Source of the DNA: Mucilaginibacter terrenus | GTDB lineage: Bacteria; Bacteroidota; Bacteroidia; Sphingobacteriales; Sphingobacteriaceae | DNA length: 64,000 bases | Reading direction: 5' to 3' | Assembly (NCBI RefSeq): GCF_003432065.1 | Contig: NZ_QWDE01000001.1 | Span: 2,294,001 to 2,358,000, forward strand | Part shown: positions 1-8,436 of the stretch, in pieces | How positions within the stretch are numbered: the stretch's first letter is position 1 | Layout of the letters: every line of letters begins with the position of its first letter | Made by a program: the position numbers and the translations under genes | Notes under the pieces: model-generated | What the model saw: the letters and a program-made list of their open reading frames with translations, nothing else | What the model was told of the DNA's origin: nothing | The model's database searches: none

Positions 1-1003
1 TAGCTGCCATCAGCGCGCAGTAATCGTCTATAATGTTCTCCTTACCATCATCATCGTATTTAGTATTATTTTGCAGCAGGTGGGCAAAACCTCTTTTTGC
101 AGCATCAAGGTATTGGTCTGATGTAAACTCGCCCTTCTTTTTCCATTGTGATATGCGGGCAAGCGCCGCTATAGCCATGCCACCACCCTCACGAAAGGCA
201 CACTGGTACTGGTTGGTAGTAACGCTGTTGGCCAGCAGTCCTACTACTCTGCGGGCGTTAGGGTCCTTATTAAAGTAGCTGAACACGATCATGTAAAAGT
301 ATCCATCCTTGCTGAGGGCACGCACCATGTAGTCGGCGCCATACAGCGCTTCATTATCCAGCGAATCTTTAAGTTTCCATTTAGTAAGTAATTGCGGAAT
401 AGCTTCTGATGCACTTACCATGCTCCACGTTACCAGCGGTATCTGCTGGGGTGAAAAATAGTTGGCGTAGGCGAGGTGAGAAAAATACTTGCTTACATCG
501 CCTGAAGCATCGCACCATCCGCCCCTCATATCTACCCGTTCGTTACTACCAAACAGTTGCATTTTAGCGTCGGCGGCCAGTTCGCCGGGTGTGGTAGCCC
601 GTTGTTTATTATAGTAATGAATTATAGAGGACAGCGTTTGCCTTGTTACAGCGTTCTCGCCTATCACAAAGGGATATGAGGTGTATGTTACCTTGTCATA
701 AACAATGCGCAACTTGTATTTGCCGGCACTGCTGAAGGGTGTGAAGTCCGCCTGCATAAACAGCTTACCTGGTGCCCAATCGGTAATGGTCTGCGGTTCG
801 TTAAGCATACCGGTAAAGGCAACCTTGCCGGTAGCAACATTAACCAGGGTAAAGGCAAATGGCTTGGTAAGTTTGCTGTCAAACTGCACCACGGCCATTT
901 TGGGGCTTTTGCTATCGAAGCCTATCTGGTTTACGTAGATGACTGGAGCTGCCTTTACATACGCCGCAATCAACAGAAGAACTATAGTGTAGAGTTTATT
1001 CAT
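1..1003 (-). CDS. Glycoside hydrolase family 9 (endoglucanase-like), 3' part cut off by window edge
   Basis: About 334 residues are visible; the gene runs off the left edge. Translation on the minus strand begins MNKLYTIVLLLIAAYVKAAP, a Sec signal peptide, so the enzyme is exported. Residues about 20-115 look like the N-terminal Ig-like (CelD_N) domain of many GH9 enzymes. From about 120 the GH9 alpha/alpha barrel begins, with the characteristic GGWCDASGDVSKY segment at about 161-173, which in this family contains the aspartates that position the nucleophilic water. The C-terminal catalytic Glu lies outside the window. Expected role is hydrolysis of beta-1,4-glucan or related plant polymers in the periplasm or outside the cell. 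It starts 33 bases after the ThuA-like gene ends, so the two are probably co-transcribed. Confidence 0.85.
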   Translation of the reverse strand, partial: MNKLYTIVLLLIAAYVKAAPVIYVNQIGFDSKSPKMAVVQFDSKLTKPFAFTLVNVATGKVAFTGMLNEPQTITDWAPGKLFMQADFTPFSSAGKYKLRIVYDKVTYTSYPFVIGENAVTRQTLSSIIHYYNKQRATTPGELAADAKMQLFGSNERVDMRGGWCDASGDVSKYFSHLAYANYFSPQQIPLVTWSMVSASEAIPQLLTKWKLKDSLDNEALYGADYMVRALSKDGYFYMIVFSYFNKDPNARRVVGLLANSVTTNQYQCAFREGGGMAIAALARISQWKKKGEFTSDQYLDAAKRGFAHLLQNNTKYDDDGKENIIDDYCALMAA

Positions 1004-1036
1004 ATTAAGATCTATCAGCACAACAATGCTGAATTG

Positions 1037-1798
1037 CTATTTTTTAGCAGCCCAGAGTATAGCATTTGTAACCATGTTGCGGTATGCAGCATCATTAAAC
1101 AATATGGGCGAATGGCCCATAAATATGTACACGTTGCGCGCTTTTACATTAGGATTGGTCCACACCACCGGATGGTCGCCCATCTTTACGTCAGAATTAG
1201 GTGAATAGGTTTTCTCATCCACACTGGCCAACACATGTACATTGGCGCGCGGACTTTTATCATAACTATACCACTCTTCTTTTTTCACCACGAATGATTT
1301 AGGCACCCCCTTCATTACTGGGTGTTGGCGGTCCTCTATATTTACAGTTGCCGAAGCAAAATCAGGAATGTAATTTTTGTACCGGATACCACCCATAAAA
1401 CCAGAAAACCATTGCCACATTGGAAAGCCATCAAACTCGCCCAGCAGGGTAGCGTGATGAAAACCTATCCATCCACCCCTACCCTGAGTAATATACCGTT
1501 CAAAAGCTGATGCAGCTTTTTCTTTCCAGCCGTAAGGCGGATAATCTAATTGAATAAAAAGGTTGTATTTGGATAGTAAGGCACTGTCAATGGTGTCGGT
1601 GTTCTGTATATAATCAATCTGAAAGCCTTTTTTGGCAGCCAGCTTATTTAGCCAGGGCCGTGCTGCGTTAGTAAATGCCACATGATGGCCGCCATTCTCA
1701 TAAAGAGCAAGTACCCGGAACCTGGGCGATTTTATTTGTGCTTTGCAGCCGGCAGATATAATTAAAAGGATGCAGGCAAGCAGCAGTACTTTTTTCAT
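1037..1798 (-). CDS. ThuA domain-containing lipoprotein
   Basis: 253 residues. The N-terminus is a lipoprotein signal with lipobox ISAGC (Cys18), so it is likely a membrane-anchored periplasmic protein. The rest matches the ThuA-like (class I glutamine amidotransferase-like) fold: FRVLALYENGGHHVAF near the start, a central GGWIGFHHATLLGEFDGFPM, and a C-terminal PVVWTNPNVKARNVYIFMGH. ThuA-family proteins are linked genetically to sugar (trehalose) metabolism, but their reaction is not firmly established; in Bacteroidota they often sit beside carbohydrate-active enzymes, as here beside GH9. The likely promoter lies in 1799-2058, where no further gene is visible. Family call is solid; biochemical role is open. 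Confidence 0.85.
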   Translation of the reverse strand: MKKVLLLACILLIISAGCKAQIKSPRFRVLALYENGGHHVAFTNAARPWLNKLAAKKGFQIDYIQNTDTIDSALLSKYNLFIQLDYPPYGWKEKAASAFERYITQGRGGWIGFHHATLLGEFDGFPMWQWFSGFMGGIRYKNYIPDFASATVNIEDRQHPVMKGVPKSFVVKKEEWYSYDKSPRANVHVLASVDEKTYSPNSDVKMGDHPVVWTNPNVKARNVYIFMGHSPILFNDAAYRNMVTNAILWAAKK

Positions 1799-2058
1799 TT
1801 GGAAGATAGGCTGGTGAGATACAGACCGTGCTCCTAAAATATGAATTTTCAGCTGTTACAATGTATGTAATCCTGAGTTAATCGCATACGATAATCATCA
1901 CGGCTTACAAGCACATAATAAATGTGTAATTTTTAAAGGTATTTGCCCACGTGCAAAACCCATTTCAATTCAAAACCCTGCAGATGTAACAATCCTGAGT
2001 TCTTGGCATCAAAGTTGTAAATATCAGTTTAATAACATTTACTTAAATTAACAATATC

Positions 2059-2271
2059 ATGGGCTTATTAAGATTTATAGCAGTTGGCGCGGCCATCGGT
2101 TACGGAATAAACTACATTACCAAAAAAGGCCCTAATGGCCGCTCAATACTGGACGATATTACAGAAGACGCTCCGGAATGGTTTGACAAGGCTAAGAAAT
2201 ATGCGGAGAATGCTGTTGACCAGGCATCGCAAACCGTTAAAGAGAAAGCCAACTACAGCGAAGGAGTATAA
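2059..2271 (+). CDS. YtxH-like small stress-type protein
   Basis: 70 residues: a short hydrophobic glycine-rich N-terminus (LLRFIAVGAAIGYGINYI) followed by a charged amphipathic helix rich in Lys, Glu and Ala. This is the layout of YtxH-domain proteins, which are small membrane-associated proteins often induced by stress; no catalytic residues are expected or seen. It is monocistronic, with a strong hairpin just downstream. The ATG follows an A/T-rich stretch with no Shine-Dalgarno site, normal for Bacteroidota. Because the family is defined by weak features, the name should be read as a description of architecture rather than function. Confidence 0.7.
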   Translation: MGLLRFIAVGAAIGYGINYITKKGPNGRSILDDITEDAPEWFDKAKKYAENAVDQASQTVKEKANYSEGV

Positions 2272-2293
2272 CTCCACTGTTGCAATTTTGAGG

Positions 2294-2332
2294 CCGCCTT
2301 CTGTGTTTACATGCAGAAGGCGGTTCTGTTTT
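2294..2332 (+). terminator. Rho-independent terminator after YtxH-like gene
   Basis: Perfect 10-bp stem (CCGCCTTCTG at 2294-2303 and CAGAAGGCGG at 2314-2323) with a 10-base loop, followed by TTCTGTTTTG. It lies 22 bases after the stop codon of the small upstream gene. Confidence 0.8.
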
Positions 2333-2503
2333 GAGGAATGCTGTACTATACTGATTAACAGTAGCTTTTTAATTACTAGTTAACTACTGAACGACCTTCC
2401 TAACCGTAAAAATTAAATGACACAATGGTACAATTAAATTAATTCGAAAGTTAATTGCCTGTGCAGTATATATTTTATATTTACCTGCAAATACAAGCTT
2501 TAA

Positions 2504-3733
2504 TTGAACCCGGCCGACACCCTATTACGCTCCACACGGCTCTGCGGAGTTGCCTGTAGCCCAGCAAAAAAAACCGCTTCTTTATCCCTTTGGGGTCAGG
2601 TTTCGGAATTTTTTGTAAAGCTTTTTAATACCGCCGACTGGCCACCGAGATGGCATTGCGGCACCTGGTCAGATTTTCATGGCTGGTTATATATTTTGTC
2701 AGACATAGGCATTTGGGCCGCTTACTTTGCCATCCCGGTGCTGTTGATGATGATGATCCGAAAAAAGAAGGACATCCCCTTTCACCGCATTTTTTTCCTG
2801 TTTATCGCTTTTATACTTCTTTGCGGCCTAACACATCTTATTGACGCATTTATATTTTGGTGGCCCGCATACCGGCTCAGCGCTTTGCTAAGGTTTATCA
2901 CAGCAGTGGTATCTATCACCACCGTTTATGCGCTGTATAGAGTATTGCCGGTGATCTTGAGCCTGCGCACCGTTGCAGAACTTGAAGCAGAGATAGAAAA
3001 ACGCCGTATTGTAGAAGAAAAGCTGCTTCAGAATGAAATAGCGCTAAACCGCGCGCTGGAACTTACTACCCAAAATAACAAGCAATTAAAAACCTTTACA
3101 CACATCCTGTCGCACAACATACGCAATCACGCCAGCAACATGACGCTGATTACCTCGCTGGTTGACCCCGCAACCCTCGATAGTGACAACGCCGAACTTT
3201 TCAGTAAAATCACCAGTGTTTCTCGTTCGCTTAACGCTACGCTTGACGATCTCTCCCAGGCAATAAGAATTAAGGAGAGTGTAATAGCTTCGGAGCAGGT
3301 TGACCTTAAAGCGGTAACGAATAAAGTACTGGAAGTTTTCCGGTCGGATCTTGAGCTGAACCATGGTATCGTGACGACAGATTTCCAAGTTGCAGAGGTG
3401 TACTTCCCGCGCATTTACCTGGAGAGCATCATCTTAAATCTGATATCGAATTCTATTAAATACAGAAGTGAGGAACGTAATCCAACTATAGTACTAAGAT
3501 CGTATGTTAACGAGGATTTCCGTACTGTGCTGGAATGCAGCGACAACGGAATAGGTATAGACCTTGAACTGCACGGAAGTAAAATATTTGGTTTATATAA
3601 AACATTCCACGAGCGTAAGGATGCGCATGGTGTAGGATTGTTCCTGGTAAAAACACAGGTAGAATCACAGGGCGGGCAAATTGATGTTACAAGTTCCCCG
3701 GGTAATGGGTCGGTATTTAAAATAACTTTTTAA
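2504..3733 (+). CDS. Sensor histidine kinase with ethylene-receptor-like membrane domain
   Basis: 409 residues. After about 42 variable residues come three membrane helices at about 61-85, 94-118 and 126-152, a short coiled coil (about 155-195), a DHp helix with phospho-acceptor His204 (ILSHNIRN), and a HATPase domain with N box at Asn316, G1 at Asp347-Gly351 (SDNGIGID) and G2 at 375-379. The membrane part aligns with plant ETR1: Asp67, Tyr74, Ile77, Pro78, Cys107 and His111 match ETR1 Asp25, Tyr32, Ile35, Pro36, Cys65 and His69 with identical spacing; the Cys/His pair binds copper in ETR1. No GAF or PAS domain follows. The only plausible start is TTG at 2504, directly after an in-frame stop; no in-frame ATG exists before the first helix. 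A -7-like TATATTTA lies at 2476-2483. It overlaps the next gene by one base (TAATG). Confidence 0.85.
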   Translation: MNPADTLLRSTRLCGVACSPAKKTASLSLWGQVSEFFVKLFNTADWPPRWHCGTWSDFHGWLYILSDIGIWAAYFAIPVLLMMMIRKKKDIPFHRIFFLFIAFILLCGLTHLIDAFIFWWPAYRLSALLRFITAVVSITTVYALYRVLPVILSLRTVAELEAEIEKRRIVEEKLLQNEIALNRALELTTQNNKQLKTFTHILSHNIRNHASNMTLITSLVDPATLDSDNAELFSKITSVSRSLNATLDDLSQAIRIKESVIASEQVDLKAVTNKVLEVFRSDLELNHGIVTTDFQVAEVYFPRIYLESIILNLISNSIKYRSEERNPTIVLRSYVNEDFRTVLECSDNGIGIDLELHGSKIFGLYKTFHERKDAHGVGLFLVKTQVESQGGQIDVTSSPGNGSVFKITF

Positions 3734-4140
3734 TGGATAATAAGATTGATATAGCGTGTGTAATTGATGATGATGAGATTTATACTTTCACCGTTAAACG
3801 GATTATAAACCGGGCAGAAATTGCAAACAAGACCATCTTTTTTCACAACGGCAAAGCAGCCCTTGATTTTTTTACTGACAACGCCAGCCGGGTAGAAGAA
3901 CTCCCTGATGTTATTTTGCTTGATATAAACATGCCCGTACTTGATGGCTGGCAATTCTTGGACGGGTTTGTTAAGCTTATACCAAAGTTCGGTAAGAAAA
4001 TAACTGTTTATATAGTAAGTTCGTCTATTGATGAGGAGGATTACGCCCGGGCACGCAAGATATCTGCGGTAAGCGATTTCATTGTTAAACCACTCACGGT
4101 AGAGCATTTACATCACATCCGTAACGCCCTTAAAATCTAG
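3733..4140 (+). CDS. Stand-alone receiver-domain response regulator
   Basis: 135 residues, a single REC domain without output domain. The acidic pocket is formed by Asp12-Asp14 (VIDDDE), the phospho-acceptor is Asp64 (ILLDINMPVLDGW), the conserved Ser/Thr is in IVSSS (about 94-98) and the conserved Lys is Lys119 (FIVKPL). The ATG overlaps the last base of the kinase stop codon, so the two are translationally coupled and almost certainly partners. CheY-like single-domain regulators act by protein-protein contact or in a phosphorelay, not by DNA binding; a downstream target is not visible in this window. Confidence 0.92.
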   Translation: MDNKIDIACVIDDDEIYTFTVKRIINRAEIANKTIFFHNGKAALDFFTDNASRVEELPDVILLDINMPVLDGWQFLDGFVKLIPKFGKKITVYIVSSSIDEEDYARARKISAVSDFIVKPLTVEHLHHIRNALKI

Positions 4141-4253
4141 CTGAATAGATAGTTCCTGTTTTTTGAATTTGTGTCCTCATTAAAAAAAAGCCAGCTCTCG
4201 TAGCGTTTTAAAGATTGGCAGCGTAATGCTGTTATTACACTTTACTAAAACCA

Positions 4254-4979
4254 ATGTTAACAATGACACAAATTCAGCAAAAACTAGTTAGGCGGGCGGG
4301 CATATTCGGGATGATCTGTTTGCTGGCCGTATCACTCAGCTCATGTTTAAAAAACAACGACAACACGGTGCAGCCACCGTTTGCTTTACTATCAGTAATC
4401 AACGCGTCACCAGGTTCGCCTAATGTCGACTTCTACCTTGATCAGAACCGCGCTAGCGTTTACCCTATCATTTATGGTAGCGGATTAGATTACCTGCAAG
4501 CTTATTCAGGCAACAGAAAAGCATCATTCTACACCGCAGGTACACAAACCCTGTACCTGGCAGATACCATTAAACTACAACAGGATAAATATTATTCCTT
4601 GTTTTTGGCTAACGAAGCAGGCCACCAGGAAACCATTTTAGTTAATGATAGCATCAGCAGGCCGGCAGATGGTAAAGCCGCTATACGCTTTGTTAACCTG
4701 AGCCAGAATGCACCGGCAGCAGACCTGGTTATAAAAGACGGTGCCACTTTAGTTACCAACAAAGGCTACAAAGGCGTATCGCCATTTGTTCCGGTTGATC
4801 AAAAAGCTAATTACACTATCGAGGTTCGTCAAACAGGTACTACAACTGTATTAGCTTCCTTAACTAACGTACCATTGAATAATGGCTCTATTTACACGGT
4901 TTGGTTGCAGGGCGTGAACGGCGCTACAGACGCTAAAAAGCTAACAGCCAAAATCCAGAAAAACGTTTTCTACTATTAA
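4254..4979 (+). CDS. DUF4397 domain-containing lipoprotein
   Basis: 241 residues. Lipoprotein signal peptide with lipobox LSSC (Cys31, counting from the first ATG). An in-frame ATG three codons later (4263) is an equally good start. The mature protein has the DUF4397 pattern: ALLSVINASPGSPNVDFYLD near the N-terminus and a second related segment IRFVNLSQNAPAADLVI at about 145, suggesting two related beta-sandwich units. Such proteins are common cell-surface or periplasmic lipoproteins of Bacteroidota with no assigned activity. It stands alone, 113 bases after the receiver gene and followed by a strong terminator. Confidence 0.82.
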   Translation: MLTMTQIQQKLVRRAGIFGMICLLAVSLSSCLKNNDNTVQPPFALLSVINASPGSPNVDFYLDQNRASVYPIIYGSGLDYLQAYSGNRKASFYTAGTQTLYLADTIKLQQDKYYSLFLANEAGHQETILVNDSISRPADGKAAIRFVNLSQNAPAADLVIKDGATLVTNKGYKGVSPFVPVDQKANYTIEVRQTGTTTVLASLTNVPLNNGSIYTVWLQGVNGATDAKKLTAKIQKNVFYY

Positions 4980-4998
4980 ACATCATCTACCTATTTAA

Positions 4999-5025
4999 AA
5001 GCCCCGGATATCCGGGGCTTTTTTG
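4999..5025 (+). terminator. Rho-independent terminator after DUF4397 gene
   Basis: Perfect palindrome AAGCCCCGGATATCCGGGGC with the final TT, followed directly by a T run (5019-5024). Confidence 0.9.
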
Positions 5026-5119
5026 TTTTCAACTCTTATTCCTAAAAGTATAGCTATACAGCAAACAAACTACCTGGTTTTAGCATTCACTTATCATTAA
5101 TTGCTAATCCAACTACATT

Positions 5120-6829
5120 TTGAATAGTACTAAACACATTGGCATAATTGGCGGCGGCCCAAGTGCCTTATTTATGGTTAAACGGCTGGTAGATGCGGGC
5201 AATACCGATCTGCAGATAACCATTTTTGAAAAGAAAAATCAACTGGGTGCAGGGATGCCTTACAGCCACCTTGGCGCAAACGATGAGCACGTAACCAACG
5301 TGTCGGACAATGAGATACCGGAGCTTGTCACTACAATTTCTGAGTGGATTAAAACTGTTCCGGAAGACACGCTAAACAAGTTTAACATACGCCGGGACCA
5401 CTTTAACGAGTACAAGGTGCTGCCCCGTTTATTGTTCGGTCAATACCTTGCTGCGCAATTTAAATTGGTACTGGCGGCAGCCAAAGAGAAAGGTATAGCT
5501 GTACAGGTTAATTATAACACCACGGTTGTTGACATTATTGACCAGCCAAAACAGGAGACTACCTTGGTAATAACCGAAGCAGGTGATAATTATGAGTTCG
5601 ATCATATTGTGCTTTGCACAGGTCACCGGTGGCCCAAAGTACATGAGGGTAAGATTCCAGGCTACTTCGACTCTCCCTATCCTCCATCAAAGCTAGGTTT
5701 TAAGGTAAATACTCCCGTTGCTGTCAGGGGGGCGTCGCTTACCGCTATTGATGCCATACGTACGCTGAGCAGGCACAACGGTAGCTACCAGAAAGATACA
5801 GAGGGCGTTTTAACTTATAAAGTAGATGAAGCCAGCAAAGGTTTCCGGCTGGTGCTGCATTCGCGTAATGGCATGCTGCCTGCGGTACGCTTTCATTTAG
5901 AAGATTCGCACCTGGGCAAAGACACCGTGCTGAGCAACGAGGAAATTGCTGAAGCACGCGAAAAAAACGAGGGGTTCCTCCCACTCGACCTGGTATTTGA
6001 CCGCAACTTTAAAGAAAGCTTTAAGGCTAAACGCCCTGCCTTTTACAAGCGCATTAAGGATGTGCAGATGGAAGAGTTCGTAAACTTTATGATGGCCATG
6101 CGCGAGCAGGCCGATCCTTTTGAGTTGTTACAAGCTGAATACAAAGAAGCTGAAAAGTCCATAGAAGCGGAAGAGTCTGTATACTGGAAAGAAATGCTGG
6201 CGGTGCTAAGCTTCGCCATGAATTATCCGGCTAAATATTTTTCTGCAGAGGATATGCTGCGGGTGCAGAAGACCCTTATGCCGCTCATCTCTATTGTAAT
6301 AGCATTTGTGCCGCAAAGTTCTGTTGAGGAGTTACTGGCGCTTTGGAAAGCGGGTGTGCTTACGCTGGTAAGCGTTGGCGATGACAGCGAAGTAGAGCCT
6401 GTTGATACCGGTGGCATCGTTTATCACTATACCGATGAGGATGGCAAGAAGGTTGCTGAATCTTATCCGTTGTTTGTTGACAGTATTGGGCAGCCACACT
6501 TGTCTTACAATGATCTGCCTTACCCAGGCCTAAGAGAAAACCTCACTGTTACTCCTGCAAAACTACTATTTCGGGATGCACAACTAGGCGCTGCTGAAAT
6601 GGAGCACAACAAAAAAGTAGAGAAAGACAGAAACGGGGATTACGTTTTAACAGTACCCGGAGTAGCCATAAACGATGCCTTCCAGGCGGTGGACGCTTAC
6701 GGCGCGTTAAACGACCGTATTTACATTATGGCCGTGCCTTATATTGGAGGTTTTAATCCTGATTATTCCGGATTAGATTTTTCTGAAGCAGCATCTGAAC
6801 GCATCGCAAAAGCTATATTGCACGCCTAG
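5120..6829 (+). CDS. FAD/NAD(P)-binding oxidoreductase (NAD_binding_9 type)
   Basis: 569 residues. The N-terminus is a dinucleotide-binding Rossmann fold, HIGIIGGGPSALFMVKRL (residues about 6-23), and a second conserved stretch FDHIVLCTGHRWP is at about 160-172, typical of FAD-dependent NAD_binding_9 family proteins. The C-terminal part contains DRIYIMAVPYIGGFNPDYSG, a family-typical end segment. The substrate is unknown; no signal peptide, so cytoplasmic. Start: an in-frame stop lies at 5105-5107 and the first later ATG would remove the GGGPSA motif, so the TTG at 5120 is the best start. The DUF1543 gene begins two bases after the stop, which implies a two-gene operon and a linked role. Confidence 0.8.
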   Translation: MNSTKHIGIIGGGPSALFMVKRLVDAGNTDLQITIFEKKNQLGAGMPYSHLGANDEHVTNVSDNEIPELVTTISEWIKTVPEDTLNKFNIRRDHFNEYKVLPRLLFGQYLAAQFKLVLAAAKEKGIAVQVNYNTTVVDIIDQPKQETTLVITEAGDNYEFDHIVLCTGHRWPKVHEGKIPGYFDSPYPPSKLGFKVNTPVAVRGASLTAIDAIRTLSRHNGSYQKDTEGVLTYKVDEASKGFRLVLHSRNGMLPAVRFHLEDSHLGKDTVLSNEEIAEAREKNEGFLPLDLVFDRNFKESFKAKRPAFYKRIKDVQMEEFVNFMMAMREQADPFELLQAEYKEAEKSIEAEESVYWKEMLAVLSFAMNYPAKYFSAEDMLRVQKTLMPLISIVIAFVPQSSVEELLALWKAGVLTLVSVGDDSEVEPVDTGGIVYHYTDEDGKKVAESYPLFVDSIGQPHLSYNDLPYPGLRENLTVTPAKLLFRDAQLGAAEMEHNKKVEKDRNGDYVLTVPGVAINDAFQAVDAYGALNDRIYIMAVPYIGGFNPDYSGLDFSEAASERIAKAILHA

Positions 6830-6831
6830 TT

Positions 6832-7413
6832 ATGGAAAGTTCAAGTGACAATTTAAAGTTATTTATGATTTTGCTGGGATCGAAAGCGCCACGGCGCAAT
6901 GTAGAACAGCACGATTATTTCTTTGCTATAGCATCCAACCTTAAAGAACTTATACCGGAGATGAAGACCTTTTGGCCCGAAGCCGGCAACAGTTTACATA
7001 TAGATGGCTGGCGCGAGGTAAATACCGTAGATGGTTACGCTATAAAGGTTGTACCTAAAGAGCAAGCCTTACCAGTTACCGCAAAACGGCTATTCTTCAT
7101 CAACCTGGGTGGATATACAGCCGGGAAGTTAGAAGAACAGCACTATACCGTTTTAAGCGTACAGGACGATCGTGCCCGTGCGGTACAGGATGCTAAAAAG
7201 ACTGCGTTCTTCAAAAAACAATCTATAGCTGCAGTGAAAGGAGCAAACTCCCACATCGACGAAAAATATGGTATAGACGTAGATGACATTTACCGCATTG
7301 AAGACATCTTAAGCGAACAGCAAAAAGCCAAATACCACATTCAGATTACTCCCGCCGAAGGCTTGTCGGAAGATGTGATTCATTTAGGCTACTTTAAACT
7401 TGATAAACTCTAA
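6832..7413 (+). CDS. DUF1543 domain-containing protein
   Basis: 193 residues. The DUF1543 signature is clear: FMILLGSKAPRRNVEQHD at the N-terminus, then FWPEAGNSLHIDGWREV, and LFFINLGGYTAGKLEEQHY in the middle; the family often has this motif in two related halves. No transmembrane segment or signal peptide is seen, so it is expected in the cytoplasm. Function is unknown. It starts 2 bases after the FAD-dependent oxidoreductase stop and shares the bidirectional terminator downstream, so it is probably co-expressed with and accessory to that enzyme. Confidence 0.88.
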   Translation: MESSSDNLKLFMILLGSKAPRRNVEQHDYFFAIASNLKELIPEMKTFWPEAGNSLHIDGWREVNTVDGYAIKVVPKEQALPVTAKRLFFINLGGYTAGKLEEQHYTVLSVQDDRARAVQDAKKTAFFKKQSIAAVKGANSHIDEKYGIDVDDIYRIEDILSEQQKAKYHIQITPAEGLSEDVIHLGYFKLDKL

Positions 7414-7434
7414 CACAGCTGCGATCTGAAATAA

Positions 7435-7468
7435 AAAAGGGGCCCAACCATAAAGTTGAGCCCCTTTT
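7435..7468. terminator. Bidirectional terminator between convergent genes
   Basis: Hairpin AAAAGGGGCCCAAC / GTTGAGCCCCTTTT with a 6-base loop; A-run on one side and T-run on the other let it serve the DUF1543 gene (+) and the bestrophin gene (-). Confidence 0.85.
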
Positions 7469-7487
7469 GCTATAAAGAAGTACGAGC

Positions 7488-8417
7488 TTACAATATGTAA
7501 AATACCTTCGACTGTTCGCTGGCACTTACTGCGGGCTTGCTATCTGCTTTATAGTTTTCTTTAAGCATCTGCATAACGTCTCGCTCTATCGTGCGGGAAA
7601 TGGTAGTGGTAGGCGTATCGGTAGGTTTGTTCTCAAACGGATCCTGCAGGTGTATGGCCATACTTTCTATCAGGAAAAAGGATGTTGCAATTGCAATTAC
7701 CAATGGTACTTCTACCACACCAAAGAATTCTATTAAGCCAAACGGCAATAGCAGGATGAACAGCAAAACCGAAAAGTGGATGTACGTGCTGTAAGTTGCC
7801 GGGAACACCGTGTTCTTAATACGCTCGCATCCTCCCATATGGTTAGAGAAACGTGTTAACGTTTTATCCAGCTCAATCTGTTGGAATTCATTTATCCAGC
7901 CCAGCTTATAGGCACTGCGAATGTCTGCACCATGCAGCTCCAATAAGGCTACGGGGACATTACCATAGCGGCTGATGTGCTTCATATCTTCCTCGCTTAA
8001 GTACTTTTCTAATCCGGCGCGCGGATCTTGCTTACGCAGGTGGCAGCTGAGGCTGTGGCACCAGGCAATTTGCCTTTTGCTCAGCTTTTCTACAAACCGG
8101 CGTTGCTCGTCTTCGGCATAAGGCGTGTCAACAAAGGTGAGTAACTGGCGGGTGAACGAGCGGGAATCATTCACAATCGCTCCCCATAGTGTACGGGCTT
8201 CCCACCAGCGGTCGTAAGCCTGATTAGATTTAAAGGCGAGCAACAGCGATATAATGGTACCCAATATGGTAGGCACCGCAATAGGTATTGATATACGGGT
8301 AACATGGAAGTTGTTGTACATAACCGCTATTAACACCGAGTAAACGGTTACCAGCAGCACTTCCTTTTTTACCTTGCCCAGCATGTAGCTGACAGGGATG
8401 TTTTCTTTTAATAACAT
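7488..8417 (-). CDS. Bestrophin-family anion channel (UPF0187)
   Basis: 309 residues. Matches bacterial bestrophins: transmembrane helices at about 20-40 and 45-62, then the family hallmark LLAFKSNQAYDRWWEARTLW (about 60-79), and a second membrane pair at about 208-252 (LLFILLLPFGLIEFFGVVEV). Bestrophins are pentameric ion channels; bacterial members studied so far are cation or anion permeable. The C-terminal tail has the DPFENKPTDTPT motif seen widely in the family. It starts 19 bases after the upstream stress-protein gene, giving a usp-bestrophin operon read leftward. Confidence 0.9.
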   Translation of the reverse strand: MLLKENIPVSYMLGKVKKEVLLVTVYSVLIAVMYNNFHVTRISIPIAVPTILGTIISLLLAFKSNQAYDRWWEARTLWGAIVNDSRSFTRQLLTFVDTPYAEDEQRRFVEKLSKRQIAWCHSLSCHLRKQDPRAGLEKYLSEEDMKHISRYGNVPVALLELHGADIRSAYKLGWINEFQQIELDKTLTRFSNHMGGCERIKNTVFPATYSTYIHFSVLLFILLLPFGLIEFFGVVEVPLVIAIATSFFLIESMAIHLQDPFENKPTDTPTTTISRTIERDVMQMLKENYKADSKPAVSASEQSKVFYIL

Positions 8418-8436
8418 GGCAGATGGTGTTTAAGGT

